Shown here piece by piece: positions 32,819 to 41,016 of a stretch of 64,000 nucleotides of DNA; within the stretch, counting starts at the first letter, position 1; each line of letters begins with the position of its first letter. A program made the translations under genes and the position numbers. Source of the stretch: Pseudonocardia kujensis (GTDB lineage Bacteria; Actinomycetota; Actinomycetes; Mycobacteriales; Pseudonocardiaceae); the NCBI RefSeq assembly GCF_021283305.1, contig NZ_JAJSOK010000001.1:1-64000 (forward strand). The letters are read 5' to 3'. The notes beneath the pieces are model-generated. The model saw nothing but the letters and a program-made list of their open reading frames with translations, did not search any database and was not told the DNA's origin.

Positions 32819-33271
32819 TCAGAGCAGGACGAGGAGCGCGACCACGAGCAGCAGCACGCAGAACCCGAGGAGGGCGGCGAGCACCACGCCCGGGCGCTCC
32901 AGCGGCGACCGCAGCCGGGTCCAGCCCAGGCCCGCGGCGGCGTCGTCGACGATCCGGTGGCCCTCGGCGCCCGCCGCGTCGGCGGCCTCGGGGCGGCGGC
33001 CGAAGCCGGTGAGAAGCGAGCGCCGGTCGCCGGGCTCCTCCGGTGCCCCGGGCACGGCGACCCGGGCGTCGGTGACCCGGTAGGTGCCGCCGGCCGCGTC
33101 GAGCACGACCCGGTGGGTCAGGGTCTCCGGACGGCGGCGGCCGCGTGCCCCGGGCGGGCTCAGGACCTCGGCGACCAGCTCGAACCCGTCGGCCGTGGCG
33201 TGGACCGCGTACGGCGTGCCCTTCGCCGCCCTGCGGACGCGGGCGAGCAGGGCCGCGGGATCGTGCGCCAT
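32819..33271 (-). CDS. Tail-anchored hypothetical protein
   Basis: The 150-residue protein has a soluble part (residues 1-125) and one C-terminal membrane helix (about 128-150, GVVLAALLGFCVLLLVVALLVLL), so it is probably tail-anchored. The soluble part alternates beta-like stretches (FELVAEVLSPPG, THRVVLDAAGGTYRVTDARVAV). I do not recognise a family, although similar small proteins are common in actinobacteria. It is 17 bases downstream of the XRE gene on the same strand and likely cotranscribed with it. Confidence 0.65.
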   Translation of the reverse strand: MAHDPAALLARVRRAAKGTPYAVHATADGFELVAEVLSPPGARGRRRPETLTHRVVLDAAGGTYRVTDARVAVPGAPEEPGDRRSLLTGFGRRPEAADAAGAEGHRIVDDAAAGLGWTRLRSPLERPGVVLAALLGFCVLLLVVALLVLL

Positions 33272-33288
33272 GGTCCGAGCCTGCCCGT

Positions 33289-33555
33289 TCAGGCCGCGGG
33301 GGAGGCGTCGGCCCCGGTCCGGCCGCAGGCGGCCAGCATGTCGAGCCCGAGGCCCAGCTCCGTGGCCAGCGCGGCGACCGTGAAGAACGCCGGGGTGGGG
33401 ATCCGCCCGGTCTCGATCTTGCGCAGCGTCTCGGGCGAGATGTCCGCGGCCGCGGCGACGTCGCCGATGCTGCGGTCGCCCCGGGCGGCGCGCAGCAGGG
33501 CGCCCAGCCGCTCGCCGCGCTCGCGGTCCTCGGGGGTCAGGGGGACGCGGACCAT
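33289..33555 (-). CDS. XRE-family helix-turn-helix regulator
   Basis: The 88-residue protein is a single lambda-repressor-type helix-turn-helix: LGALLRAARGDRSIGDVAAAADISPETLRKIETGRIPTPAFFTVAALATELG, residues about 17-69. ATG at 33555 is leaderless, with TAGTAT ending six bases upstream. It is divergent from methionine aminopeptidase across 33 bases that contain the palindrome ATACCGGTAT overlapping both -10 elements, so it probably represses itself and map. The same gene order occurs in other actinobacteria as far as I recall. Confidence 0.88.
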   Translation of the reverse strand: MVRVPLTPEDRERGERLGALLRAARGDRSIGDVAAAADISPETLRKIETGRIPTPAFFTVAALATELGLGLDMLAACGRTGADASPAA

Positions 33556-33561
33556 CCCGTC

Positions 33562-33580
33562 ATACTAATACCGGTATAGT
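33562..33580. promoter_or_regulatory. Shared operator/-10 region of the XRE and map genes
   Basis: The perfect palindrome ATACCGGTAT (33568-33577) overlaps the map -10 TATAGT (33575-33580) and touches the XRE -10 TAGTAT (minus, 33567-33562). The two start codons are only 33 bases apart, so one bound repressor would cover both promoters. Confidence 0.65.
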
Positions 33581-33588
33581 TATCGAAC

Positions 33589-34356
33589 GTGATCGAGCTG
33601 AAGACGCCCGGGGAGATCGACGCGATCGACGCCGCCGGGTCCGTGGTCGCCCGCATCCTCGCCGCGGTCCGCGAGCGGGCGGCGCCCGGTGTCCGGCCGA
33701 GCGAGCTGGACGCGCTGGCCGCCGACATGATCGCCGAGGCCGGGGCCGTGTCGAGCTTCCGCGGCTACCACCCGCGCTGGGCGCCCGGGCCGTACCCCGG
33801 GGTGCTCTGCGTCAGCGTGAACGACGCGGTGGTGCACGGGATCCCGTCGCGCACGAAGCTCCGCGAGGGCGACCTGCTCAGCGTCGACTTCGCCGTCCAC
33901 CTCGACGGCTGGTGCGCCGACGCCGCCTTCAGCGTGGTCGTCGGGAGCGGGGACCCGGCTGACGAGAAGCTGATCGCCACCACCGAGGCGGCCCTCGAGG
34001 CGGGCATCGCCGCGGCGCAGCCGGGCGTGCAGATGGGCGACGTCGGGCATGCGATCGGGCAGGTCGCGCGCGGCGCGGGGTACGGGATGCTCGCCGACCA
34101 CGGCGGCCACGGCGTCGGCCGGTCCATGCACGAGGAGCCGCACGTGCCGAACGAGGCCAAGCCGCGCCGCGGCCTGCGGCTGCGCCCGGGCCTCGTGATC
34201 GCGATCGAGCCGATGCTGCACGCCGGTGGCAAGGACGCCTACCGGCACGACCGGGACGGCTGGACCATCCGCACCGCCGACGGCAGCCGCGCCGCGCACG
34301 CCGAGCACACCATCGCCATCACCGAGAACGGCCCGCGGATCCTCACCCTCCCCTGA
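33589..34356 (+). CDS. map: Type I methionine aminopeptidase
   Basis: The 255-residue cytosolic enzyme removes the initiator methionine from new proteins. All five metal ligands are visible (D100, D111, H174, E207, E239), with the catalytic H83 in VVHGIP. It lacks the N-terminal zinc-finger/SH3-binding extension of the other actinobacterial MetAP form. GTG at 33589 follows TATAGT by eight bases. High-GC actinobacteria often have two map genes; this one, under an XRE regulator and away from the ribosomal locus, may be the accessory copy. Confidence 0.95.
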   Translation: MIELKTPGEIDAIDAAGSVVARILAAVRERAAPGVRPSELDALAADMIAEAGAVSSFRGYHPRWAPGPYPGVLCVSVNDAVVHGIPSRTKLREGDLLSVDFAVHLDGWCADAAFSVVVGSGDPADEKLIATTEAALEAGIAAAQPGVQMGDVGHAIGQVARGAGYGMLADHGGHGVGRSMHEEPHVPNEAKPRRGLRLRPGLVIAIEPMLHAGGKDAYRHDRDGWTIRTADGSRAAHAEHTIAITENGPRILTLP

Positions 34357-34360
34357 GCGA

Positions 34361-34437
34361 GTCGGCACCTTCCGGCCACCGAACCGCGCACCCCGGGACA
34401 TCCCGGAATGTGGGGTTCGGTCGCGGGAAGTGCCGAC
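34361..34437. terminator. Bidirectional terminator hairpin between map and the DoxX gene
   Basis: GTCGGCAC (34361-34368) pairs with GTGCCGAC (34430-34437), ACCGAACC (34378-34385) with GGTTCGGT (34414-34421), and a small CCGGGA/TCCCGG hairpin sits inside. It fills the gap between two convergent genes. Confidence 0.7.
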
Positions 34438-34468
34438 CCGCGGGAGCAGGGTCGGTTGCGGAGGCCGG

Positions 34469-34885
34469 TCAGTCGCGGGTGAGGCCGTCGGCGAGCAGGC
34501 CCACGCCGATCCCGGCGAGCCAGACGTCCTTGGCGATGCCCAGGCCCTGCTGGCTCGGCCACACGCTGCCCGGCCGGCGCATGCCCGGGACCCGGAAGTA
34601 GAGGCCGAGCAGGCCGCCCGCGAACGCGGTGAGCAGTGCCCCGCCGACCGCCGCGGGGACGAACGGGGTGAGCAGCGCGACGCCGGTGGCGATCTCCCCC
34701 GCCGCGAGCGCCTTCGTGAACTGCTCCTGCGGGATCCGCTTGAGGAACGGGTAGGCGGTGGTCGCCATGCCGTACACGCCCGCGGCCTGCTCCGGGCCGG
34801 CCTTCCACTTCTCCAGGCCGGAGTGGAGCACGAAACCGCCGCTGCTGATCCGTCCGGGCAGCTCCCGGAGCTTCGCCAACGCCAT
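34469..34885 (-). CDS. DoxX-family membrane protein
   Basis: The 138-residue protein has four helices and a DoxX-like pattern: FVLHSGLEKWKAGPEQAAGVYGMA, LAAGEIATGVALLTPFVPA and FAGGLLGLYFRVPGM. DoxX proteins are small membrane proteins tied to quinone or thiol redox chemistry, but this short form is uncharacterised. ATG at 34885 is leaderless (TAGCGT six bases upstream). It is divergent from a TetR regulator, with a GGGGA-ACAC-TCCCC palindrome between them, and is probably its target. Confidence 0.8.
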   Translation of the reverse strand: MALAKLRELPGRISSGGFVLHSGLEKWKAGPEQAAGVYGMATTAYPFLKRIPQEQFTKALAAGEIATGVALLTPFVPAAVGGALLTAFAGGLLGLYFRVPGMRRPGSVWPSQQGLGIAKDVWLAGIGVGLLADGLTRD

Positions 34886-34905
34886 GCCCGGACGCTAACA
34901 CAAGT

Positions 34906-34919
34906 GGGGAACACTCCCC
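34906..34919. promoter_or_regulatory. TetR-type operator candidate
   Basis: GGGGA (34906-34910) and TCCCC (34915-34919) form an inverted repeat around ACAC, 9 bases beyond the DoxX -10 element and 12 bases before the TetR -10 (TACGGT, 34931-34936). Confidence 0.45.
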
Positions 34920-34943
34920 GTTTCGTCGGTTACGGTGTGCGGC

Positions 34944-35588
34944 GTGACACTGCGCGCCGACGCCGAGCGCAACCGCCGCGCCCTCGTGGCGGCCGCCCGC
35001 GCCGTGTTCGGGGAACAGGGGCTGCAGGCGCCGTTCGACGAGATCGCCCGCCGCGCCGGGGTCGGCAACGCCACGCTCTACCGCCGCTTCCCCACCCGGC
35101 GCGCCCTGGTCGCGGCCGTGTTCGCGGAGCGGATGGCGGACTTCGCCCGGGCCGCCGAGGAAGCGCTCGCCGAGCCCGACCCGTGGACCGGGTTCCGGAC
35201 CTACGTGCTCACGGTGCTGCGCATGCAGGCCGCCGACCGGGGCCTCGCCGACCTGCTCACGCTGAGCGTTCCCGCCGAGCCCGACCTGGAGGCCCTGCGC
35301 GCCCGGGTCCAGGCCGGGCTGGCCGGGCTGGTGGACCGGGCGCAGCGCTCGGGCGACCTGCGCGCGGACGTCACGCCCGAGGACCTGCCGCTGCTCCTCA
35401 TGGCCAACGCCGGGCTGGTCCACCGCACCGCCGAGGCGGCGCCGCACGCGTGGGAGCGGTTCGCCGCCTTCGTGCTCGACGGGCTGCGCGCCCCCGCCGC
35501 GTCGGCCCCGGCCCCGCCCGGTCCGTCCCGGGAGGCCCTGGCGCAGTCGATGCGGGCGGGCGCGGCGCGCCTGGGGTGCGTCGAGTGA
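34944..35588 (+). CDS. TetR-family regulator
   Basis: The 214-residue protein has the TetR helix-turn-helix in residues 5-52 (RNRRALVAAARAVFGEQGLQAPFDEIARRAGVGNATLYRRFPTRRALVAAVF) and a C-terminal ligand/dimerisation domain. GTG at 34944 is leaderless (TACGGT seven bases upstream); the frame is open three codons farther. It is divergent from the DoxX gene and followed 54 bases later by an acyl-CoA synthetase on the same strand, either of which it may regulate. Ligand unknown. Confidence 0.88.
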   Translation: MTLRADAERNRRALVAAARAVFGEQGLQAPFDEIARRAGVGNATLYRRFPTRRALVAAVFAERMADFARAAEEALAEPDPWTGFRTYVLTVLRMQAADRGLADLLTLSVPAEPDLEALRARVQAGLAGLVDRAQRSGDLRADVTPEDLPLLLMANAGLVHRTAEAAPHAWERFAAFVLDGLRAPAASAPAPPGPSREALAQSMRAGAARLGCVE

Positions 35589-35642
35589 CGGCGCCGCTCC
35601 CGCTCTGGTCCGGCGGGTGACCGCTCGTGCAGGATGCGTGGC

Positions 35643-37250
35643 GTGTCCGACGTCGTGCAGTTCACCCCGCAGACCACCGAGGCGATCGCCCGCGCCCGCC
35701 AGCACTCGCTCGGCGACCTGTTGCGCCGCACCGCGTTGCGCTACCCGGACAAGCTCGCGGTGGTCGCGGGCGGGCGCCGGGCGAGCTTCGCCGAGTTCGA
35801 CACCGCCGTGAACCGCTGCGCGAACAACCTGGCCGCCAAGGGCCTGACCAAGGGCGACCGGCTGGCGCTGCTGTCGCACAACTCCTGGCAGTTCGCCGTG
35901 CTCGCCTTCGCCACCGCCCGGCTCGGGGTGGTGCTGGTGCCGGTGAACTTCATGCTGAACGCCGAGGAGATCGCGTTCATCCTCGGCCACTCCGGTGCCT
36001 CGGGCATGGTCACCGAGGACGCGCTGGCCCCGACCGCGGAGAAGGCGCTCGCCTCGGCCGGGCTCACCGGCGGGGTGCGCGGGTGGATCTCGCTCTCGGG
36101 TGCGGCTCCGACCGGTGACTGGGAGGACGTCGACACCTGGATCGACTCGGGCCCGGACGCCCCGCCCGAGGTCCTGGTGGCCGACGACGACCCGCTGCGG
36201 CTGATGTACACCTCGGGCACCGAGTCGCGGCCCAAGGGCGTGATGCTGTCGTCGAAGTCGCTGATCAGTCAGTACGTGTCCTGCGCGATCGACGGCGGGA
36301 TGAGCGTCGACGACGTCGAGGTCCACACCCTGCCGATGTACCACTGCGCGCAGCTGGACTGCTTCTTCTCCGTCGACGTCTACCTGGGCGCCACCTCGAT
36401 CATCCTGCCGAACCCGGAGCCGGCTCGGCTGCTCGAGACGATCGAGCGCGAGAAGGTCACCAAGCTGTTCTGCCCGCCCACGGTGTGGATCTCGCTGCTG
36501 CGCCACCCGGACTTCGACACCCGCGACCTGTCCAGCCTGCGCAAGGGCTACTACGGCGCCTCGGCGATGCCGGTGGAGGTGCTCAAGGAGCTGTCCCGGC
36601 GGCTGCCCGACGTGCAGTTCTGGAACTTCTACGGCCAGACCGAGATGTCGCCGCTGGCCACGATCCTGCGCCCGCACGAGCAGCTGCCGCACGCCGGCTC
36701 GGCCGGCCGCGCATCGCTCAACGTCGAGACCCGCGTGGTCGACGACGAGGACAACGAGGTCCCGCCGGGCGTGGTCGGCGAGATCGTGCACCGGTCCCCG
36801 CACGCCGCGTCGGGTTACTACAACGACGAGGAGAAGACCGCCGCGGCGTTCCGGAACGGCTGGTTCCACTCCGGGGACCTGGGCGTGGTCGACGCCGACG
36901 GCTACCTCGCCGTCGTCGACCGGAAGAAGGACATGATCAAGACCGGCGGGGAGAACGTCGCCTCCCGCGAGGTCGAGGAGGCCCTGTACCTGCTCGAGGG
37001 CGTGGCCGAGGTGGCGGTGTTCGGCATCAGCCACCCGCACTGGATCGAGGCGGTGACCGCGGTCGTCGTGCCGAAGCAGGGGGTGGAGCTCACGCGCGAG
37101 CAGGTCGACGCGCACGCCCGGGAGGTCCTCGCCGGGTACAAGCGGCCCAAGTACGTGGTGTTCGCCGAGGCCCTGCCGAAGAACCCCAGCGGCAAGATCC
37201 TCAAGAAGGACCTGAGGGTACAGCACGCCGACCTGGCAAACGAGGTCTAG
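35643..37250 (+). CDS. Long-chain fatty-acid-CoA ligase-like enzyme (ANL superfamily)
   Basis: The 535-residue adenylate-forming enzyme has the ATP loop YTSGTESRPKGV (ES replaces the more usual TG), NFYGQTEMSPL, the hinge region GWFHSGDLGVVDADGYLAVVDRKKDMIKTGGENV and the catalytic lysine in NPSGKILKK. It activates a carboxylic acid to acyl-AMP and then acyl-CoA; the class (medium/long chain or aromatic) is not decided by the visible motifs. I chose GTG 35643 (SDVVQFTPQ) with CAGGAT seven bases upstream; ATG 35634 is the alternative. It sits in a fatty-acid activation block with the next ligase. Confidence 0.88.
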   Translation: MSDVVQFTPQTTEAIARARQHSLGDLLRRTALRYPDKLAVVAGGRRASFAEFDTAVNRCANNLAAKGLTKGDRLALLSHNSWQFAVLAFATARLGVVLVPVNFMLNAEEIAFILGHSGASGMVTEDALAPTAEKALASAGLTGGVRGWISLSGAAPTGDWEDVDTWIDSGPDAPPEVLVADDDPLRLMYTSGTESRPKGVMLSSKSLISQYVSCAIDGGMSVDDVEVHTLPMYHCAQLDCFFSVDVYLGATSIILPNPEPARLLETIEREKVTKLFCPPTVWISLLRHPDFDTRDLSSLRKGYYGASAMPVEVLKELSRRLPDVQFWNFYGQTEMSPLATILRPHEQLPHAGSAGRASLNVETRVVDDEDNEVPPGVVGEIVHRSPHAASGYYNDEEKTAAAFRNGWFHSGDLGVVDADGYLAVVDRKKDMIKTGGENVASREVEEALYLLEGVAEVAVFGISHPHWIEAVTAVVVPKQGVELTREQVDAHAREVLAGYKRPKYVVFAEALPKNPSGKILKKDLRVQHADLANEV

Positions 37251-37251
37251 C

Positions 37252-37263
37252 GAACGATCGTTC
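37252..37263. promoter_or_regulatory. Perfect 12-bp palindrome before the second acyl-CoA ligase
   Basis: GAACGATCGTTC lies two bases after the first ligase stop and 48 bases before the second ligase start, close to a possible -10 TACAAA (37270-37275). It looks like a TetR-family operator; the adjacent TetR genes are candidates for binding it. Confidence 0.5.
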
Positions 37264-37310
37264 AGCCCGCTACAAACGGGGCATGCGCAGCGCGGCGACG
37301 GTGGTGTGAC

Positions 37311-38849
37311 GTGTACCCGGGGACGTGGGCGAAGGAGCGGCCGGACCATCCGGCCACGATCATGACCGGCGGTCCGCTGGACGGCCGGGTGCAGACCTAC
37401 GGCGAGCTGGACGAGCGCTCGATCCGGCTCGCCCGGGTCTTCGCCGAGACCGGTCTGACCCGGGGTGACCACGTCGCCGTCGTCCTGGAGAACCGGCCGG
37501 AGGTCTTCGAGGCGTACTGGGCGGCGGTCCGGTCGGGCCTGATCGTCACCGCCGTGAACAGCCACCTCACGCCGGCCGAGGTCGCGTACATCGTGGACGA
37601 CTGCGACGCCCGGGTGCTCGTGGTCTCGGCGAACCTGCCGGGGATCGCCGAGGGCGTGGTCGCGGACACGCCCAGGGTGCGCCGGCGGCTCGCCGTCGGC
37701 GGCGCGGTCCCCGGCCACGAGGACTACGAGGCGGCGCTGGCCGCGGTGTCCGCCGATCCGCTCGACGACGAGCCGGTCGGCATGGACATGCTCTACTCCT
37801 CCGGCACCACCGGCCGTCCGAAGGGGATCACCCGGGAGCTGCCGGAGCGCCGGGTGCACGAGCCCGGCGACGCGATGCTGGAGATCTTCGCCCCCGTCTA
37901 CGGCTTCGACCGGGACACCGTCTACTACTCGCCCGCGCCGCAGTACCACTCCGCGCCGCTGCGGTTCGGCGCGATGACCCACGCGGTCGGCGGCACGCTG
38001 GTGGTCGCGGAGCGGTTCCGGCCGGAGCAGGCGCTCGCGGACATCGAGAAGTACCGGGTCACGCACAGCCAGTGGGTGCCCACGATGTTCGTCCGGATGC
38101 TGAAGCTCGACGACGAGGTCCGCGCCCGCTACGACCTGTCCTCGCTGAAGGTCGCGGTGCACGCGGCGGCGCCGTGCCCGGTCGAGGTCAAGCGCAGGAT
38201 GATCGAGTGGTGGGGCCCGGTGCTCCAGGAGTACTACAGCTCCACCGAGTCCCCCGGGCAGACCCGGATCACGTCCGAGGAGTGGCTGCGGCACCCCGGC
38301 TCGGTCGGCCGCGCGACCGTCGGGATCCTGCACGTCTGCGGGGAGGACGGGAAGGAGGTCGGGCCGGGCGAGGTCGGCACCGTCTACTTCGAGACCGACC
38401 GGCCGCTGTTCGTCTACCACAACGACCAGGACAAGACCGCGGACTCGCGGCACCCGGAGCACCCGGACTGGGCCACGACCGGCGACCTCGGGTACGTCGA
38501 CGAGGACGGCTGGCTCTACCTCACCGACCGCAAGGCCTTCATGATCATTTCGGGCGGGGTGAACATCTACCCGCAGGAGATCGAGGACGCGCTGGCCCTG
38601 CACCCAGCGGTGCGGGACGTCGGGGTGATCGGGATCCCGGACGAGGAGATGGGCGAGCAGGTCAAGGCCGTCGTCGAGACCGCCGAGGGCGCGGTTCCGG
38701 GCCCGGAGCTCGAGAAGGAGATCCTGGAGTTCGTCCGGGGCCGGATCGCGCACTACAAGTGCCCGCGCACGGTGGACTTCACCGACGCCCTGCCCCGCAC
38801 GCCCACGGGCAAGCTCGTCAAGCGGCGGATCGTGGAGCGCTACCGCTGA
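37311..38849 (+). CDS. Acyl-CoA synthetase (FadD4-like)
   Basis: The 512-residue ANL enzyme has YSSGTTGRPKGI (ATP loop), PQYHSAPLRFG, EYYSSTESPGQT, TTGDLGYVDEDGWLYLTDRKAFMIISGGVNIYP and the catalytic lysine in TPTGKLVKR. The pattern resembles mycobacterial FadD4-type acyl-CoA synthetases. It starts at a GTG at 37311 without a strong ribosome site; the N-terminus PGTWAKERPDHPATI fits the family. The 60-base gap with its own palindrome suggests partly independent expression from the upstream ligase. Confidence 0.87.
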   Translation: MYPGTWAKERPDHPATIMTGGPLDGRVQTYGELDERSIRLARVFAETGLTRGDHVAVVLENRPEVFEAYWAAVRSGLIVTAVNSHLTPAEVAYIVDDCDARVLVVSANLPGIAEGVVADTPRVRRRLAVGGAVPGHEDYEAALAAVSADPLDDEPVGMDMLYSSGTTGRPKGITRELPERRVHEPGDAMLEIFAPVYGFDRDTVYYSPAPQYHSAPLRFGAMTHAVGGTLVVAERFRPEQALADIEKYRVTHSQWVPTMFVRMLKLDDEVRARYDLSSLKVAVHAAAPCPVEVKRRMIEWWGPVLQEYYSSTESPGQTRITSEEWLRHPGSVGRATVGILHVCGEDGKEVGPGEVGTVYFETDRPLFVYHNDQDKTADSRHPEHPDWATTGDLGYVDEDGWLYLTDRKAFMIISGGVNIYPQEIEDALALHPAVRDVGVIGIPDEEMGEQVKAVVETAEGAVPGPELEKEILEFVRGRIAHYKCPRTVDFTDALPRTPTGKLVKRRIVERYR

Positions 38850-38855
38850 CCGGGT

Positions 38856-39491
38856 TCACGGCAGGGGTGGCGCCCACTCGCTGAGGAGGTCGGCGAGGTC
38901 GTCCAGGCCGGTGAGGGAGAGGTCGCCGCGCAGGCCGCGCAACGCGGCGGTGCGGGCGCCGGCGGCCCGTCCCGCCGCCAGCCCGGGCTCGGTGTCCTCG
39001 ACGACCAGGCACGCCGCGGGATCCACGCCGAGCGCCTTCGCGGCGCGGAGGTAGCCCTCCGGGTCGGGCTTGCCGGCGGAGATGTCCTCGCTGGTCACGA
39101 GCACCGTGGGTGGGGTGATGCCGGCCGCGCGCAGCCGGACGTCGGTCAGCCGGCGGTCGGCGCTGGTGACGACGGCCCAGGGCAGCCCGAGGACGTCGAG
39201 CAGGCCGAGCAGGCGACGCGCGCCGGGGATCTCGCGGACGTCGTCGAGGTCGGTGTACTGCAGCTCGAGCTGGCGGGCGGCCGCCGCGGCGACGCCCGCC
39301 TCGTCCAGGTCGGGCCGGGCCTCGCGCACCGTGGGCGCCGACGGGCGGCCGTGCGCCACGGCGAGCACGGCCTCCGGATCCGCGCCGTACTCGGCCGACC
39401 AGGTCCGCCACGCCCGCTCCACCGCGCCGTCGGAGTCGACGAGCGTGCCGTCCATGTCGAACAGCACCGCCCGCAGATCGTCCAGGTCCAT
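38856..39491 (-). CDS. HAD-superfamily (subfamily IA) phosphatase
   Basis: The 211-residue protein has all HAD motifs: FDMDGTLVDSD (residues 11-21, nucleophile Asp), VVTSADRR (motif II), K in SAGKPDPEGY (motif III) and VVEDTEPGLAAG (motif IV). Its cap domain is of the beta-phosphoglucomutase/phosphatase kind, so it may dephosphorylate small sugar phosphates such as sorbitol-6-phosphate or deoxyglucose phosphate. ATG at 39491 is leaderless (TACCGT six bases upstream). It is convergent with the ligase, six bases apart. Confidence 0.88.
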   Translation of the reverse strand: MDLDDLRAVLFDMDGTLVDSDGAVERAWRTWSAEYGADPEAVLAVAHGRPSAPTVREARPDLDEAGVAAAAARQLELQYTDLDDVREIPGARRLLGLLDVLGLPWAVVTSADRRLTDVRLRAAGITPPTVLVTSEDISAGKPDPEGYLRAAKALGVDPAACLVVEDTEPGLAAGRAAGARTAALRGLRGDLSLTGLDDLADLLSEWAPPLP

Positions 39492-39665
39492 GCCCGCACG
39501 GTATCCGGGGTGGACGCCCGGGCGGTGGGGTCCGGTCGGTGGCGTCGAGAAGGAGCTGAGGGCTGGATCGGGCCGCGCAGCGAGCCCTGAGCTCCTGATC
39601 ACGGGAGAAGCCCGGCGGAATAGGGGGAGGGGGTATGTGGTTCTGCCCGGCGAAGGGAGGCTGCG

Positions 39666-40019
39666 ATGGAGAACGCACTGATCTACCGCCTGGCCGAGGG
39701 GAGCCTGGAGGCCGGACGGCCGCTGGAGGCCCTCGAGCTGCTGGCCCCGTTGGTCGACGAGCTGCGCGACACCGCGGCCGGGGCCCTGCTCCTCGGGCGG
39801 GCGTACTACCGGTCCGCGCAGCTGCGCCGGGCCGAGGAGACGCTGACCCGGGCCGTCGCGCTCGCGCCGAGCGACCCGTACGCCCGGTACCTGCTCGGGC
39901 GCACGCTGCAGCGGCAGAGCCGGCACGCCGACGCCCTGCCGCACCTGCGGCTGGCCGCCGCGCAGGACCCGGCCTACGCCGAGGACCGCGACGCCTGTGC
40001 CGCGCGCCTGGCGGGCTGA
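39666..40019 (+). CDS. Small TPR-repeat protein
   Basis: The 117-residue protein consists of about three tetratricopeptide-like helix pairs (for example AAGALLLGRAYYRSAQLRRAEETLTRAVALAPSDPYARYLLGRTLQRQ). This is a protein-protein interaction scaffold; no enzyme motif or signal is seen. ATG at 39666 has GGGAGG seven bases upstream. It is monocistronic and ends at a strong terminator. Upstream, 39492-39665 holds only promoter sequence for it and the divergent HAD gene. Confidence 0.8.
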   Translation: MENALIYRLAEGSLEAGRPLEALELLAPLVDELRDTAAGALLLGRAYYRSAQLRRAEETLTRAVALAPSDPYARYLLGRTLQRQSRHADALPHLRLAAAQDPAYAEDRDACAARLAG

Positions 40020-40033
40020 TCGTCCGGTGGTCG

Positions 40034-40078
40034 ACGAACGGCGCTCCCGCTCACCGAGGTGAGGGGAGCGCCGTTCGT
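40034..40078. terminator. Bidirectional terminator, 15-bp stem
   Basis: ACGAACGGCGCTCCC (40034-40048) pairs perfectly with GGGAGCGCCGTTCGT (40064-40078), with an inner CTCAC/GTGAG stem. It lies between the TPR gene and the convergent Thr-rich membrane protein. Confidence 0.88.
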
Positions 40079-40092
40079 GTCCTCGGGCAGGT

Positions 40093-41016
40093 TCAGGGAA
40101 CGCGAAGCTGGTCCGGAACCTGTGCGTTGCCGGTGTCCTGCCCGGTGGTGGGCGCCGTGGTCCGGGTGGTCGGGGCCGGCTGAGTGCGGGTCGGGCGGGT
40201 GCGGGTGGTCGGCGGAACCGTGGTGGGTGCCGGGGCGACCGTGGTGGTGGGAGCCGGGTTGGGGGTCGCGACCGGCTCCACCGGGGCGACGGGGACCACG
40301 ACCCGGGCGGGGGCCCGGGTGGTCGTGGTGACAGGAGCCTTGGTGGTGGTCCGGGGTGCGGCCTCGGCGATCTGCTCCGGCGGCGGGGCGATCTCGTTCG
40401 TGTCGACCGTGTCACTCGCCTCGGCGGGGCTGGCGCCGCCGAGCAGCGGGATCTCCATCAGCGGTCCCCGGTTGCCGGCGGCCAGGCTGATCCCGACGAC
40501 CGCGAGGAACACGACGCACACCGCGACCACGCTGTACACGCCGAACTTGATGCCGCGGGTGCGGCGCCCGCGCTCGTCGACGAACACCGGGCGCACCGAG
40601 GCGATGGCCGTGGTGGCGTCGACCGGGGACTCGGCCGCCAGCTCCGCCTGCCGCCGGGCCGAGATCGCCGTGGTCGCCTCGACCGCAGGCGCGCCGGCGT
40701 GCGCGGTGGCGGCGGGGTCGACGGGCCCGGCGACGGCGGTCGCATCCCACGCCTGCGCCGCCCCGACCCGGGTCGCGGCGGCGTCCCACCCGCCGACGCG
40801 GGTCGCGTCGGCCTCCCATGTCGGGGCCTGCCCGACGCGGGTGGCGTCGTCCTCCCGGGCCGGCCCGTCGGCCCGCCCGGACCGGTCGGAACCGGCCGGC
40901 CACCCGGGCGTGCCCAGCGGCGGGGCCGGGGAACCCAGCGGCGCGTCGTCCAGGTCGTCGAGCGGTCGGCGGGGAGCCGGGACGGAGCGCAGGGCGCGCG
41001 TCTCGTCGTCGATCAT
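40093..41016 (-). CDS. Single-pass membrane protein with repeated ATRVG motifs and Thr/Pro-rich tail
   Basis: The 307-residue protein has a disordered acidic N-terminal cytoplasmic region (residues 1-150). Its short motifs ATRVG (58, 71, 81), ATAV (92) and ATTAI (114, 134) recur at spacings of about 10-20. One helix follows (about 157-181), then an extracytoplasmic Thr/Pro-rich tail (about 125 residues). The repeated Thr-containing acidic motifs look like sites for a Ser/Thr kinase and FHA-domain binding, but that is a guess. It overlaps the GH18 lipoprotein stop as ATGA, so both act together. I know no named family. Confidence 0.7.
   Translation of the reverse strand: MIDDETRALRSVPAPRRPLDDLDDAPLGSPAPPLGTPGWPAGSDRSGRADGPAREDDATRVGQAPTWEADATRVGGWDAAATRVGAAQAWDATAVAGPVDPAATAHAGAPAVEATTAISARRQAELAAESPVDATTAIASVRPVFVDERGRRTRGIKFGVYSVVAVCVVFLAVVGISLAAGNRGPLMEIPLLGGASPAEASDTVDTNEIAPPPEQIAEAAPRTTTKAPVTTTTRAPARVVVPVAPVEPVATPNPAPTTTVAPAPTTVPPTTRTRPTRTQPAPTTRTTAPTTGQDTGNAQVPDQLRVP

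Noticed and set aside
30360-33083. 907-codon plus-strand frame antisense to the molybdoenzyme
   Set aside because: Low-complexity Gly/Val/Asp/Glu translation typical of an antisense shadow; the minus strand encodes a clear FdhF/YdeP-type enzyme.
34239-38753. Uninterrupted minus-strand frame of about 1,500 codons antisense to map, TetR and the acyl-CoA ligases
   Set aside because: It is the GC-rich shadow of real plus-strand genes: biased His/Arg/Gly/Val composition, no domain, and it conflicts with well-supported genes.
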